Positions 34,831 to 44,613 are shown, numbered from the stretch's first letter. The stretch: 64,000 bases of DNA from Kitasatospora viridis (GCF_007829815.1 NZ_VIWT01000002.1:186001-250000), one strand, 5' to 3'. Numbers and translations: made by a program. Notes: generated by a model not told the origin, from the letters alone.

Positions 34831-37674
34831 GTGAGTTCCGCGTCCGCCCCCGCAGACGACCTGCCTCCTTTCCGCGACCCCGCGCTGCCCCTGTGCAAGC
34901 GTGTCGACGACCTGATCGACCGGCTCACCCCGGACGAGCGGCTCGAGATGCTGCACCAGTACTCACCCGCCGTGCCCCGCCTGGACGTTGCCGACTTCCG
35001 CACCGGCAGCGAGGCGCTGCACGGCCTCGCCTGGCAGGGCGTCGCGACCGCCTTCCCGCAGGCCGTCGGGCTCGGCGCCAGCTGGGACGAGGACTTGGTG
35101 CGCCGGGTCGCCGAGGCCACCTCGGTGGAGCTGCGCGCCTCGCACTACCACCGCAAGCCGCTGATCGGCAGCAGCCCCAACAGCCTGCAGGCCTGGGCGC
35201 CGGTGCTGAACCTGCTGCGCGACCCGCGCTGGGGCCGCAACGAGGAGGGCTACTCCGAGGACCCGGTGCACACCGCCCGGATCGGCGAGGCGTTCTGCCG
35301 CGGCCTGGCCGGCGACCACCCGACCTACCTGCGCACCGCCCCCGTGCTCAAGCACTTCCTCGCTTACAACAACGAGGACGACCGCTGCACCACCTCCTCC
35401 GCGGTACGCCCGCGGGTGCTGCACGAGTACGACCTGGCGGCCTTCCGCCCGGTCGTCGCCGCGGGCGTCGCGACCGGCGCCATGGCCGCCTACAACCTGG
35501 TCAACGGCCGCCCCTGCCACGTCAGTCCGCTGATCGAGGACGAGCTGCGCCGGTGGGCTCGGCCGACCGGCCACGAGCTGTTCGTGGTCAGCGACGCCGA
35601 GGCCCCCTCCAACCTGGTCGACATGGAGTTCTACTACGACGACCACGCCGCCTCGCACGCGGCGGCGCTCAAGGCCGGCATCGACAGCTTCACCGACCAC
35701 GGCGAGGACAGCGCCACCGTGATCGGCCGGCTGCGCGAGGCGCTGGAGCGCGGCCTGATCGACCAGCAGGACGTCGACCGCTCGATCCGGCGCCAGCTGG
35801 AACTGCGGTTCCGCCTCGGCGAGTTCGACCCCGAGCTGGACCCCTACGCGGGCATCGGCCCGGAGGCGATCGACAGCCCCGAGCACCGCGAGCTGGCGCG
35901 CGAGGCGGCGATCGAGTCGGTGGTGCTGCTCAAGAACGCCGGCCTGCTGCCGATCGACCCGGACCGCACCCGGCGGATCGCCGTGATCGGCCCGCTCGCC
36001 GACACCCTCTGCGAGGACTGGTACAGCGGAGACATGCCCTACCGGGTCAGCATCGCCGACGGCCTCGCCGCGGCCCTCGGCCCGCACGGCGGCCAGGTGG
36101 TGCGGGTGGCCGGCACCGACCGGATCGCGCTGCGTTCGCGCACCACCGGCGAGCCGCTGGGCGGCACCGAGTTCGACGTGGCCGAGTGGGGCCAGGAGGT
36201 GCTGACCCTGGCCGATGCCGGGACCGGCCGCTTCCTGAGCGTCAAGGAGGACGCCACTCTGGCGGCCGACCGGGAGCAGCTCAAGACCTGGGACCTCAAC
36301 GAGACCTTCCGCCTGGTGGACGCCGAGGACGGCACCGTCCTGCTGCAGGCGGTGCGCACCGGACGCTACGCCGCCGTGGACGCCGACGGCCAAGTCACCG
36401 TCACCGCCGAGGCCCCGCAGGACGCCGAGCGCTGGCGGCGCGAACTGCTCCGCGACGGCCTCGCCGAGGCCGTGGCCGCGGCGGCCGAGGCGGACGCCGC
36501 CGTCGTCGTCCTCGGCAACCACCCGATGGTCAACGGCCGCGAGACCGAGGACCGGCTGGACACCGCGCTGCCCCGGATGCAGGACGCGCTGCTGCGCGCC
36601 GTCGCCGCCGCGCGCCCCGAGACCGCGCTGCTGGTGATGAGCAGCTACCCCTACGCCCTCGACTGGGCCGACGAGCACCTGCCCGCCGTGCTGTGGACCT
36701 CGCACGGCGGGCAGGAGACGGGCAACGCGCTGGCCGCCGTGCTGCTGGGCGCGGCCGAGCCCGCCGGGCGCCTGCCGCAGACCTGGTACCGGGGCGAGGA
36801 CCCGCTGCCGGAGCCGCTCGACTACGACATCATCAAGGCGGGCTGGACCTACCAGTACCACCGGGCCGCGCCGCTCTACCCGTTCGGCCACGGGCTCTCC
36901 TACACCGAGTTCTCCTACCTGGACCTCGCCCTCGCGCAGCCCGCGATCGACCAGGACGGCACGGTCGAGGTCACCGTGAGCCTGGCCAACACCGGCCCGC
37001 GGGCCGGCACCGAGGTGGTCCAGCTCTACGTGCGGGCCCTGGACGCGCGCTACGAGGCGCCGCTGCGACGGCTCGCCGACTTCCGCAAGGTACGCCTGGA
37101 GGCAGGCCAGCAGCAGGAGTTGACGTTCCGCCTGCCGGCCGAGCGGTTCGCCCACTGGGACGTCGCCACCGGCGCCTTCACGGTCGACCCCGGCGGCTAC
37201 GAGGTCACCGCCGCCCGCTCCGCCGAACACCCGCTGCTGACCGCGCCGCTCACGGTCACCGGAGCGGCCCCCGAGCCCCGTGTGGTCGTCGGACGCCGAA
37301 CCCTGACAGTCGACTTCGACGACCACACGGACATCACCATCGTCGACGCCACCCGGATCGACGGCGACGCCGTCACCCCCAGGGACCCGAGCCTTCCGGC
37401 GGCCCTGCTGTTCCGCCGGGCCGACCTCACCGGCGCCGTCGAGGTCGAGGTCGAGACCGCGCTCGCGGAGCCGGGCGACACCCCGGCCCGACTGGAACTG
37501 CGCTCCGGCGAACGGCTGCTGGCCGAGATCGAGGTGCCCGTCACCGGCGACGCCTACGCCTGGACCACCGCCTCTGCCGAGTTCGCCGCCCCGCTGGACG
37601 GCGTCCACGACCTCGCGCTGATCCTGCACGGCGGCTTCCGCCTGGCCGGCTTCAGCTTCGCCACCGCCGGCTGA
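34831..37674 (+). CDS. GH3 beta-glycosidase (beta-xylosidase or beta-glucosidase type) with extra beta domains
   Basis: 947 residues, no signal peptide. An N-terminal GH3 barrel (about 15-300) has KHFLAYNNEDD and the nucleophile D255 in FVVSDAEAP. The alpha/beta sandwich is split by an insert of about 90 residues (near 430-520) with repeated TGRFLSV / TGRYAAV phrases that looks like a beta-trefoil/fascin-like domain. A fibronectin-III-like domain (about 690-800) and a C-terminal sandwich of about 130 residues follow. The GTG at 34831 has GAAGGG upstream; an earlier in-frame ATG at 34768 would place the operator inside the gene. First gene of the operon GH3-CE7-GH1-GH31. Confidence 0.88.
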   Translation: MSSASAPADDLPPFRDPALPLCKRVDDLIDRLTPDERLEMLHQYSPAVPRLDVADFRTGSEALHGLAWQGVATAFPQAVGLGASWDEDLVRRVAEATSVELRASHYHRKPLIGSSPNSLQAWAPVLNLLRDPRWGRNEEGYSEDPVHTARIGEAFCRGLAGDHPTYLRTAPVLKHFLAYNNEDDRCTTSSAVRPRVLHEYDLAAFRPVVAAGVATGAMAAYNLVNGRPCHVSPLIEDELRRWARPTGHELFVVSDAEAPSNLVDMEFYYDDHAASHAAALKAGIDSFTDHGEDSATVIGRLREALERGLIDQQDVDRSIRRQLELRFRLGEFDPELDPYAGIGPEAIDSPEHRELAREAAIESVVLLKNAGLLPIDPDRTRRIAVIGPLADTLCEDWYSGDMPYRVSIADGLAAALGPHGGQVVRVAGTDRIALRSRTTGEPLGGTEFDVAEWGQEVLTLADAGTGRFLSVKEDATLAADREQLKTWDLNETFRLVDAEDGTVLLQAVRTGRYAAVDADGQVTVTAEAPQDAERWRRELLRDGLAEAVAAAAEADAAVVVLGNHPMVNGRETEDRLDTALPRMQDALLRAVAAARPETALLVMSSYPYALDWADEHLPAVLWTSHGGQETGNALAAVLLGAAEPAGRLPQTWYRGEDPLPEPLDYDIIKAGWTYQYHRAAPLYPFGHGLSYTEFSYLDLALAQPAIDQDGTVEVTVSLANTGPRAGTEVVQLYVRALDARYEAPLRRLADFRKVRLEAGQQQELTFRLPAERFAHWDVATGAFTVDPGGYEVTAARSAEHPLLTAPLTVTGAAPEPRVVVGRRTLTVDFDDHTDITIVDATRIDGDAVTPRDPSLPAALLFRRADLTGAVEVEVETALAEPGDTPARLELRSGERLLAEIEVPVTGDAYAWTTASAEFAAPLDGVHDLALILHGGFRLAGFSFATAG

Positions 37675-37689
37675 CCGCAGCCGCACGGT

Positions 37690-37721
37690 CGGCGGGCCGT
37701 CCCTCCCCGGACAGCCCGCCG
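37690..37721. terminator. Stem-loop between GH3 and CE7 genes
   Basis: Arms CGGCGGGC / GCCCGCCG and inner GTCC / GGAC pair around a 6-nt loop (37690-37721). It could lower expression of the downstream genes rather than stop it fully, since the next gene is only 46 bp away in the same direction. Confidence 0.5.
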
Positions 37722-37766
37722 GTCGATTCCTGACAGTTCGTCACATCTTTCCCAGAGGAAACACCC

Positions 37767-38750
37767 ATGCCGCTCAACGACTTCGGCCAGGCAGAACTCG
37801 CCGCGTACCAGCCAGAAGTGACGGTCCCCCAGGACTTCGACGCGTTCTGGCAGCGCACCCTCGCCGAGGCCCGGTCGCACGGCGGAGCGGTCAAGGCCGA
37901 GCGGGTCACCGACCAGTACGGGCTGCGCACCGTCGAGGTGGACGACGTGCGCCTGCCCGGCTGGAACGGCGAGCCGGTGGCCGCCTGGCTGCTGCGCCCG
38001 CGCGGTGCCAAGGGGCCACTGCCGGTCATCGTCACCTGCCTCGGCTACAGCAGCGGCCGCGGACTGCCCACCGAGCACCTGTTCTGGCCCTCCGTCGGCT
38101 ACGCCCAACTCGTCGTCGACACCCGGGGCCAGGGCCACGACACCCCCGACCCCTGGACGGGCACCGGCACCCAGTGGAGCGGGGGCTTCATGACCCGCGG
38201 CATCCAGTCGCCCGAGGAGTACTACTACCGCCGGGTGATCAGCGACTGCGTGCGGGCCGTGGACGCGGTCGCCGAACTGCCCGGCCTGGACACCGGACGG
38301 GTCGTGGTGGCCGGCAGCAGCCAGGGCGGAGGCCTGTCGCTGGCCGTCGCCGCACTGGCGGGGGACAAGCTGTCGGGCGTGATGGCGGACGTGCCGTTCA
38401 TGTGCCACTACCGCAAGGCCGTCCAGCTCGCCTCGGACAGCCCCTACGTGGAGCTGGTCCACTACCTGCGCTGGCACAGTCGCCACAAGGTCGACGAGAC
38501 CTTCGCCACCCTCGACTACTTCGACGGCGTGCACTTCGCCCAGCGCGCCACCGTCCCGGCCCTGTTCGGCGTCGCCCTGATGGACCCGACCTGCCCGGCG
38601 CTCACCGTCTACGCCGCCTTCAACAACTACGCCGGCGAGGACCGCACGATGACCGTCTGGCCCGTGGCCGACCACAGCAGCGGGTGCGGCTCGGTCCAGC
38701 CCGACCAGCTGGCCTGGTTGACGCGGAGCGGACTGGTCCCGGCGAGCTGA
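37767..38750 (+). CDS. Acetyl xylan esterase / cephalosporin-C deacetylase family (CE7)
   Basis: Removes acetyl groups from xylo-oligosaccharides, in the cytoplasm (no signal peptide). 327 residues, the family's typical length. Alpha/beta hydrolase features: RGQGHDTPDPW (oxyanion/CE7-specific region), nucleophile S185 in AGSSQGGG, D273 in ALMDPTCP and H303 in VADHSSG. GAGGAA precedes the ATG. Its place between GH3 and GH1 fits degradation of imported acetylated xylo-oligomers. Confidence 0.92.
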   Translation: MPLNDFGQAELAAYQPEVTVPQDFDAFWQRTLAEARSHGGAVKAERVTDQYGLRTVEVDDVRLPGWNGEPVAAWLLRPRGAKGPLPVIVTCLGYSSGRGLPTEHLFWPSVGYAQLVVDTRGQGHDTPDPWTGTGTQWSGGFMTRGIQSPEEYYYRRVISDCVRAVDAVAELPGLDTGRVVVAGSSQGGGLSLAVAALAGDKLSGVMADVPFMCHYRKAVQLASDSPYVELVHYLRWHSRHKVDETFATLDYFDGVHFAQRATVPALFGVALMDPTCPALTVYAAFNNYAGEDRTMTVWPVADHSSGCGSVQPDQLAWLTRSGLVPAS

Positions 38751-38801
38751 CCCGGCCCCGCCCGCCGATCGACGTTCCAACTGGCCCGTGAGGTACTGCA
38801 G

Positions 38802-40202
38802 ATGATCAGCCCACCGTTCCCCGACCTCCCCGCCGGATTCCGCTTCGGCGCCGCCACCGCCGCCTACCAGATCGAGGGCGCCCACGACGAGGGCGGCCGC
38901 GGCCCCTCCATCTGGGACACCTTCAGCCACACCCCCGGGCGCACCCTCGGCGGCGCCACCGGCGACACCGCCTGCGACCACTACCACCGCTACCGCGAGG
39001 ACGTGGCGCTGCTGCGCGAGCTCGGTGTGGACAGCTACCGGTTCTCGATCTCCTGGAGCCGGCTGCTGCCCCAGGGCACCGGGCCGGTCAACCCCGAGGG
39101 CCTGGCCTTCTACGACCGCCTGGTCGACGAGCTGCTCGCCGCCGGCATCTCACCCGCCGTCACCCTCTACCACTGGGACCTGCCGCAGACCCTGGAGGAC
39201 GGCGGCGGCTGGCGGGTCCGCAGCACCGCCGAGGCCTTCGCCGAGTACGCGGCGCTCGCCGCCGAGCGCTACGGCGACCGGGTCGAACGCTGGATCACCC
39301 TCAACGAGCCGTACTGCTCGGCCTTCGTCGGCCACGCCGAGGGACGGCACGCCCCCGGCACCCGGGAGGGCCGCGGCGCGCTGGCCGCCGCGCACCACCT
39401 GCTGGTCGCGCACGGCCTCGCGGTGCGCGAACTGCGCGCCGCCGGCGCCCGGGAGATCGGGATCACCCTCAACCTCGACCAGCTCGACGCCGCCTCCCGG
39501 CTCCCCGAGGACCTCGCCGCCCTGCGCCGCGCCGAGGTCCTGCACAACGAGATCTGGACCGAACCGCTGTTCGCCGGCCGCTACCCCGCACTGGAGCGGG
39601 AGACCTGGTCCGGCCAGGCCGACGGCCCCTGGCGACTGCCGGGCGACCTGCAACTGATCGGGGCGCCGCTGGACTTCCTCGGCGTCAACTTCTACCGCCC
39701 GATCACCATCGCCGCCGCGCCGCACCGGGAGCCCGACCCCGAACTGCGCACCGCCGTGGACATCGGCGTCGCCGAACTGGACCCGTACGGCAGCCGGCAC
39801 ACGACCATGGGCTGGCCGGTCGTCCCGGCCGCCTTCAGCCAGCTGCTGCGCGGCCTGGACTTCCGCTACCCGAACCTGCCGCCGATCTGGATCACCGAGA
39901 ACGGCACCGCCGAGCCCGACGTCCTCACCCCCGACGGCGCGGTGCACGACGCCGACCGGATCGACTACCTGGCCGACCACCTGGCCGCCGTGGCCGTCGC
40001 CGTCGCCGCCGGAGTGGACGTGCGCGGCTACTACGTCTGGTCGCTGCTGGACAACTTCGAGTGGGCCCGCGGCTACGAGCAGCGCTTCGGCCTGGTCCAC
40101 GTCGACTACGACACCCTGACCCGAACGCCCAAGGACAGCTACCGCTGGTACCGGGGCCTGATCACCGCGCACCACGCGCGGACGGAGGAACCTGCCCGAT
40201 GA
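38802..40202 (+). CDS. GH1 beta-glucosidase
   Basis: 466 residues, cytoplasmic. The sequence opens FRFGAATAAYQIEGAHDEGG, typical of GH1, with acid/base E169 in ITLNEPYC and nucleophile E366 in WITENGTAE. Substrate-site YVWSLLDNFEWARGY is present near the C-terminus. GAGG precedes the ATG at 38802. It ends in an ATGA overlap with the GH31 gene. It may trim beta-glucosides, beta-galactosides or related disaccharides from xyloglucan. Confidence 0.94.
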   Translation: MISPPFPDLPAGFRFGAATAAYQIEGAHDEGGRGPSIWDTFSHTPGRTLGGATGDTACDHYHRYREDVALLRELGVDSYRFSISWSRLLPQGTGPVNPEGLAFYDRLVDELLAAGISPAVTLYHWDLPQTLEDGGGWRVRSTAEAFAEYAALAAERYGDRVERWITLNEPYCSAFVGHAEGRHAPGTREGRGALAAAHHLLVAHGLAVRELRAAGAREIGITLNLDQLDAASRLPEDLAALRRAEVLHNEIWTEPLFAGRYPALERETWSGQADGPWRLPGDLQLIGAPLDFLGVNFYRPITIAAAPHREPDPELRTAVDIGVAELDPYGSRHTTMGWPVVPAAFSQLLRGLDFRYPNLPPIWITENGTAEPDVLTPDGAVHDADRIDYLADHLAAVAVAVAAGVDVRGYYVWSLLDNFEWARGYEQRFGLVHVDYDTLTRTPKDSYRWYRGLITAHHARTEEPAR

Positions 40203-42487
40203 AGTTCACCGACGGCTACTGGCTGATGCGCCCCGGCTTCACCGCGCGCTACGCCACCGAGGTCGCGGACGTGCGGGCCGAGGCGGACCGGATGACGCTC
40301 TACGCGCCGGTGAAGCACGTGGTCAGCCGCGGTGGCACGCTCAACAGCCCGCTGCTGACCGTCGAGTGCTGGTCCCCGGCCGAGGGCGTGATCGGCGTGC
40401 GCACCACCCACCACGCCGGATCGGTGCGGCGCGGCCCGGAGTTCGCGCTGCCCGGCGCGGAGCAGGGGGCCGGCGTCGGGAAGGTGCGGCGGGACGGGGA
40501 GGTGGTGGAGCTCGTCGCCGGCGACCTGGCGCTGCGGGTGGACACCGCCCAGCCCTGGAAGCTGGAGTTCACCGCCGGCGGGCAGGTGCTGACCTCGGTC
40601 GGCGAGCGCGGCACCGGCTTCGTCACCGACCCGGCCGGCCGGCACCACATGCTCGGCCAGCTCGGCCTCGGTGTAGGCGAGTTGGTCTACGGCCTGGGGG
40701 AGCGGTTCACCCCGTTCATCCGCAACGGCCAGGTGGTGGACATCTGGCAGGCCGACGGCGGCACCACCAGCGAGCAGGCCTACAAGAACATCCCCTTCCA
40801 CCTGACCAACCGCGGCTACGGCGTCTTCGTCAACCACCCCGGCAAGGTCAGCTACGAGGTCGGCTCCGAGTCGGTCGGCCAGGTGCAGTTCAGCGTCGAG
40901 GACCAGACGCTGGAGTACTTCGTGGTGTACGGCCCGACGCCGAAGGAGATCCTGCGGCGGTACACCGCGCTCACCGGCCGGCCCGCCCTGCCGCCCGCCT
41001 GGGCGCTGGGCCTGTGGCTGACCACCTCCTTCACCACCGACTACGACGAGGCCACCGTCAACCGCTTCGTCGGCGGCATGGCCGATCGCGGCATCCCGCT
41101 CAGCGTCTTCCACTTCGACTGCTTCTGGATGCGCGGCTACCAGTGGAGCGACTTCTGCTGGGACGGGGAGACCTTCCCGGATCCGGAGGGCATGCTGGCC
41201 CGGCTCAAGGAGCAGGGGTTGAAGATCTGCCTGTGGATCAACCCCTACATCGCGCAGAAGTCCGCCCTGTTCGAGGAGGGTCGGCAGGCTGGGTACCTGG
41301 TGCGCCGCCCCGACGGCAGCGTCTGGCAGTGGGACCTGTGGCAGCCCGGCATGGCCCTGGTCGACTTCACCAACCCCGCGGCCACCGCCTGGTACATCGA
41401 CAAGCTGCGGCAGTTGCTGGGGCAGGGCGTGGACTGCTTCAAGACCGACTTCGGCGAGCGCATCCCCACCGAGGTCGTCTGGCACGACGGCTCCGACCCC
41501 GAGCGGATGCACAACTACTACACCCACCTGTACAACCGGGCCGTCTTCGAGCTGCTGGAGCAGGAGCGCGGCGAGGGCGAGGCCATGCTCTTCGCCCGCT
41601 CCGCCACCGCCGGCGGCCAGCAGTACCCGGTGCACTGGGGCGGCGACTGCGAGTCGCACTTCAACGCCATGGCCGAGTCGCTGCGCGGCGGCCTCTCGCT
41701 CGGCCTGTCCGGCTTCGGCTTCTGGAGCCACGACATCGGCGGCTTCGAGGGCACGCCGACGCCCGCGGTCTTCAAGCGCTGGGTGCAGTTCGGCCTGCTC
41801 TCCTCGCACAGCCGGCTGCACGGCAGCAAGTCCTACCGCGTGCCGTGGGACTACGGCGAGGAGGCCGTCGAGGTCACCCGCGAGTTCACCCTGCTCAAGC
41901 ACCGCCTCGCCCCCTACCTGCAGCGCGCCGCCCAGCAGGCGCACGCCACCGGCATCCCGGTGATGCGGGCCATGGTGCTGGAGTTCCCGGAGGACCCCGC
42001 CGCGGCCACCCTCGACCGGCAGTACCTGCTGGGGGAGGACCTGCTGGTCGCCCCGGTCTTCACCGACGACGGCACGGTCGAGTACTACGTCCCCGAGGGC
42101 ACCTGGACCAACCTGCTGACCGGTGCCCAACTCACCGGCCCGCGCTGGATCCGGGAGCAGCACGGCTTCCACACCCTGCCGCTGCTGGCCCGCCCCGACT
42201 CCGTCATCCCGCTCGGCGCCGACGACCAGCACCCGGTCTCCGCCTGGGCCGACGGCGTCGAACTGCGGGTGCACGCCTTCGCCGACGGCGCCGAGCGCAC
42301 CGTGGAGATCCCGCGCTCCGACGGCCCCGGCCGGACCGCCGCCTTCCACCTGCGCCGGGAGGGCGGGGTGGTGCGGGTGACCACCGACAGCCCGCACGCG
42401 TGGCAGCTGCGGATCGGCGGCCCCGACGGCGTGCTGCACTCCTACCCGGCGGGCACCTCGGAGGCGGAGCTGCGGTACGAGTCCTGA
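40199..42487 (+). CDS. GH31 alpha-xylosidase (YicI-like)
   Basis: Removes alpha-1,6-xylose from xyloglucan oligosaccharides or isoprimeverose. 762 residues, like E. coli YicI. Segments include VYGLGERFTPFIRNGQ, FHFDCFWMRGYQWSDF (the FxFDxFWMR form is typical of alpha-xylosidases), nucleophile D417 in CFKTDFGERIP, and acid/base in the HWGGDCESHFNAMAES region. The ATG overlaps the GH1 stop (ATGA). It is the last gene of the operon and is followed by a 21-bp stem-loop. Confidence 0.92.
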   Translation: MKFTDGYWLMRPGFTARYATEVADVRAEADRMTLYAPVKHVVSRGGTLNSPLLTVECWSPAEGVIGVRTTHHAGSVRRGPEFALPGAEQGAGVGKVRRDGEVVELVAGDLALRVDTAQPWKLEFTAGGQVLTSVGERGTGFVTDPAGRHHMLGQLGLGVGELVYGLGERFTPFIRNGQVVDIWQADGGTTSEQAYKNIPFHLTNRGYGVFVNHPGKVSYEVGSESVGQVQFSVEDQTLEYFVVYGPTPKEILRRYTALTGRPALPPAWALGLWLTTSFTTDYDEATVNRFVGGMADRGIPLSVFHFDCFWMRGYQWSDFCWDGETFPDPEGMLARLKEQGLKICLWINPYIAQKSALFEEGRQAGYLVRRPDGSVWQWDLWQPGMALVDFTNPAATAWYIDKLRQLLGQGVDCFKTDFGERIPTEVVWHDGSDPERMHNYYTHLYNRAVFELLEQERGEGEAMLFARSATAGGQQYPVHWGGDCESHFNAMAESLRGGLSLGLSGFGFWSHDIGGFEGTPTPAVFKRWVQFGLLSSHSRLHGSKSYRVPWDYGEEAVEVTREFTLLKHRLAPYLQRAAQQAHATGIPVMRAMVLEFPEDPAAATLDRQYLLGEDLLVAPVFTDDGTVEYYVPEGTWTNLLTGAQLTGPRWIREQHGFHTLPLLARPDSVIPLGADDQHPVSAWADGVELRVHAFADGAERTVEIPRSDGPGRTAAFHLRREGGVVRVTTDSPHAWQLRIGGPDGVLHSYPAGTSEAELRYES

Positions 42488-42490
42488 AGT

Positions 42491-42539
42491 CGTGCGCGCC
42501 GAAGGCGGGGCCCATGGAGCCCCGCCTTCGGCGCGCACG
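42491..42539. terminator. Very strong bidirectional stem-loop after GH31
   Basis: A perfect 21-bp stem (42491-42511 with 42519-42539) has a 7-nt loop, between the GH31 stop and the convergent gene at 42550. It is the strongest hairpin found in the window. Confidence 0.85.
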
Positions 42540-42549
42540 GCACGTACGG

Positions 42550-43137
42550 TCAGCTGACCCCGAACAGGGTCGCGTCGTCCATGTCGGTCGTCCCGCCGTT
42601 CGCCGTCGGGTAGACCTGGAACCGCAGGTCGGTGGTGCCCACCGGCACCTGGGTGATCAGGATGTAGTTCGCGTAGCCGGTCGAGGAGTTGACGCTGTAG
42701 GCGGAGCAGCTGTTGTAGTTGTTGCCGCCGGGGACCAGGCCCCAGAGGCAGAAGGTGCCGGTCGCGGGGCCGGACTGCGAGGAGAGGAACACCGAGGCCT
42801 CGACCGTGCCCGAGGTGCCGAACTGGAGCGGTACGTCCTGGTAGACCGAGCCGCCGAGGATGTTGGTGTTGAAGGCCAGGTACCCGGTGCCGTCGTAGGC
42901 CGGCGCGGGAGCGCCGGCAGTCGTGTTGTAGTTGGCCCAGTTGACGATCCCGCCCGCCGGGACCAGCTTCTGCCAGCCCTGCGTACTCCCCTCGAAGCCG
43001 CCCGCGGTCAGCAGGTTCGGGCCGGTCGCGGCAGCGGCGGCGGGGCTTGCCGCGGCCTGGGCCTGCGCCGAGCCGGCGCCGGCCAGGCCGAGCGCCAGGG
43101 CGAGTGCGGCGGCGGTGGTGGTCCACTTCTTGGTCAT
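42550..43137 (-). CDS. Secreted small beta-sandwich protein, carbohydrate-binding-module-like
   Basis: 195 residues. Signal peptide MTKKWTTTAAALALALGLAG ends near SAQAQAAAS. The mature part, starting NLLTAGGFEGSTQGWQKL, has the opening and length of a CBM4/9/22-type jelly-roll with no catalytic domain. Two Cys residues (TFCLWG, NSCSAY) could form a disulfide. GGGAGAC precedes the ATG. Ligand and function are unknown. It stands alone after the GH operon terminator. Confidence 0.75.
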   Translation of the reverse strand: MTKKWTTTAAALALALGLAGAGSAQAQAAASPAAAAATGPNLLTAGGFEGSTQGWQKLVPAGGIVNWANYNTTAGAPAPAYDGTGYLAFNTNILGGSVYQDVPLQFGTSGTVEASVFLSSQSGPATGTFCLWGLVPGGNNYNSCSAYSVNSSTGYANYILITQVPVGTTDLRFQVYPTANGGTTDMDDATLFGVS

Positions 43138-43236
43138 CAGGTCTCCCGTGGTGGGACGGCTGCCAGGGGGTCCGCCGGCGCGGTGGCGCCGGTGGCCGAG
43201 CGCCTGGCACGCTAGTGGCCCGCGCAGCCGACCCGG

Positions 43237-43299
43237 ATCGTGGGCTCCCGTACTCCTCCTCCGTACCGGCCGTGACCCAGGACTGCGGGAACCCACGAT
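43237..43299. repeat. Interleaved inverted repeats between the HAD gene and the secreted protein gene
   Basis: ATCGTGGGCTCCCG (43237-43250) pairs with CGGGAACCCACGAT (43286-43299, one mismatch). GTGACCCA (43272-43279) pairs with TGGGTCAC (43318-43325), which reaches the HAD stop. The two pairings exclude each other. They may terminate the HAD transcript or regulate the secreted-protein gene. Confidence 0.5.
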
Positions 43300-43321
43300 G
43301 ACGCCCGCACGGGACCGTGGG

Positions 43322-43981
43322 TCACCGGGGCGAGCGACCGAGCAGGATCGCGACGGCCTCGGCGACGGTGTCCGCCTCGTGGTCGGGCGCCGGCTGGTCG
43401 TCGGGCCAGGTCCGACCGCGCCGGATCCAGACGGTGCCGAGCCCCGCACCGCGGCCCCCGGCGATGTCGTGGGCGCCGCTGTCGCCGATCGTCCAACCGC
43501 CCCGGTCGAGCGTGGTTGCGCAGCGCTGGGCCGCCAGCCGGAAGATCGCGGGGTCGGGCTTGCGGATCCCGACCTCGTCCGAGATGCACCAGGCGTCCAC
43601 CAGAGGCGCCAGGCCGGTGCGGTGGATCTTGCCCCGCTGGTTGTCCGTCATCCCGTTGGTCACGATGGCCGTCCGCCAGCCGGCGGCCCGCAAGTCACCG
43701 AGCGCGGCGAGGTCCTCGGGCCGGCAGTGAGCCAGCTCGGGCATCCGCCGGCGGAACCGGCCCCAGAGCTCCTCCGCCGACGGGGCCAGCCCGAACTCCC
43801 GCCGGGCGAGACGGAAGAAGCCGTCCATCGGGCCGGCGGTGCGGCCGTCCGCCCGGACCAGCCAGGCCCGCGCCGCACCGTCGAGCCCGTGGTCGGCGAC
43901 GAACTCGTCGAGCCAGGCGAGGAAGGCGGCATCGCGGTCGATGAGCGTGTTGTCGAGGTCGAAGAGCGCCAGTCGCTGCAC
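43322..43981 (-). CDS. HAD-superfamily hydrolase (phosphatase-like)
   Basis: 219 residues. Motif I LFDLDNTLID (nucleophile D7, D9), motif II in AIVTNGMTD, motif III Lys in VGIRKPDPAIF, and motif IV in TIGDSGAHDIAGG. An alpha-helical cap lies between motifs I and II. Such enzymes dephosphorylate small phosphorylated metabolites; the substrate cannot be told. No operon partner. Confidence 0.88.
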   Translation of the reverse strand: MQRLALFDLDNTLIDRDAAFLAWLDEFVADHGLDGAARAWLVRADGRTAGPMDGFFRLARREFGLAPSAEELWGRFRRRMPELAHCRPEDLAALGDLRAAGWRTAIVTNGMTDNQRGKIHRTGLAPLVDAWCISDEVGIRKPDPAIFRLAAQRCATTLDRGGWTIGDSGAHDIAGGRGAGLGTVWIRRGRTWPDDQPAPDHEADTVAEAVAILLGRSPR

Positions 43982-44129
43982 GGGGCCAGCCTACTGACGG
44001 CCGATATTCCCTCCACCGCATTGAACGATCGGCCGTCGGCGGGCGTATCAGCGGAGGACGCGGGCAACCTGCTTCCGGGCTGATCACGGCCCGCACCACC
44101 CGGCACTCTTCACCGAACAGGAACACGCA

Positions 44130-44612
44130 GTGGCAGAGACCTCCAGCTCAACAGGCTTCCCCACCCGCCGCGCGGTCGTCGCGGTCGCGGGCAGCACCGG
44201 ACTGGCCGCCGCCCTGGCCGCATGCTCGGGAGGAAGCGACCAGCCGGCCGCGGCCCCGGCCCCCACGTCCCCGGCGGCCCCGCCCACCCCGCCCGCGCCC
44301 AGCGCCTCCGCCTCGGCCTCCAGCGCGCCCTCCCCGGTCAGCACCTCCGACATCCCCGTGGGCGGCGGCACGGTCTTCAAGGAGCAGCAGGTCGTCGTCA
44401 CCCAGCCCACCCAGGGCGAGTTCAAGGCCTTCTCGGCGATCTGCACCCACCGCGGCTGCACCGTCGCCGACGTGACCGGCGGCACCATCAACTGCCCGTG
44501 CCACGGCAGCAAGTTCAAGATCGCCGACGGCAGCGTGGCGAACGGCCCGGCCACCCTGCCGCTCCCGGAGGCGAAGGTGACGGTCTCCGGGACCTCGATC
44601 GCCTTCGGCTGA
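44130..44612 (+). CDS. Rieske [2Fe-2S] lipoprotein with Tat signal
   Basis: 160 residues. The N-terminus FPTRRAVVAVAGSTGLAAAL is a twin-arginine-type signal, followed by lipobox LAAC and SGGS, then an Ala/Pro/Ser-rich linker (about 38-72). The C-terminal Rieske domain has both cluster-binding boxes, CTHRGC and CPCHGS. It is probably a membrane-anchored extracytoplasmic electron carrier. Such stand-alone Rieske lipoproteins are common in Streptomyces and their partners are unknown. The GTG at 44130 has AGGAA upstream. Confidence 0.88.
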   Translation: MAETSSSTGFPTRRAVVAVAGSTGLAAALAACSGGSDQPAAAPAPTSPAAPPTPPAPSASASASSAPSPVSTSDIPVGGGTVFKEQQVVVTQPTQGEFKAFSAICTHRGCTVADVTGGTINCPCHGSKFKIADGSVANGPATLPLPEAKVTVSGTSIAFG

Positions 44613-44613
44613 C

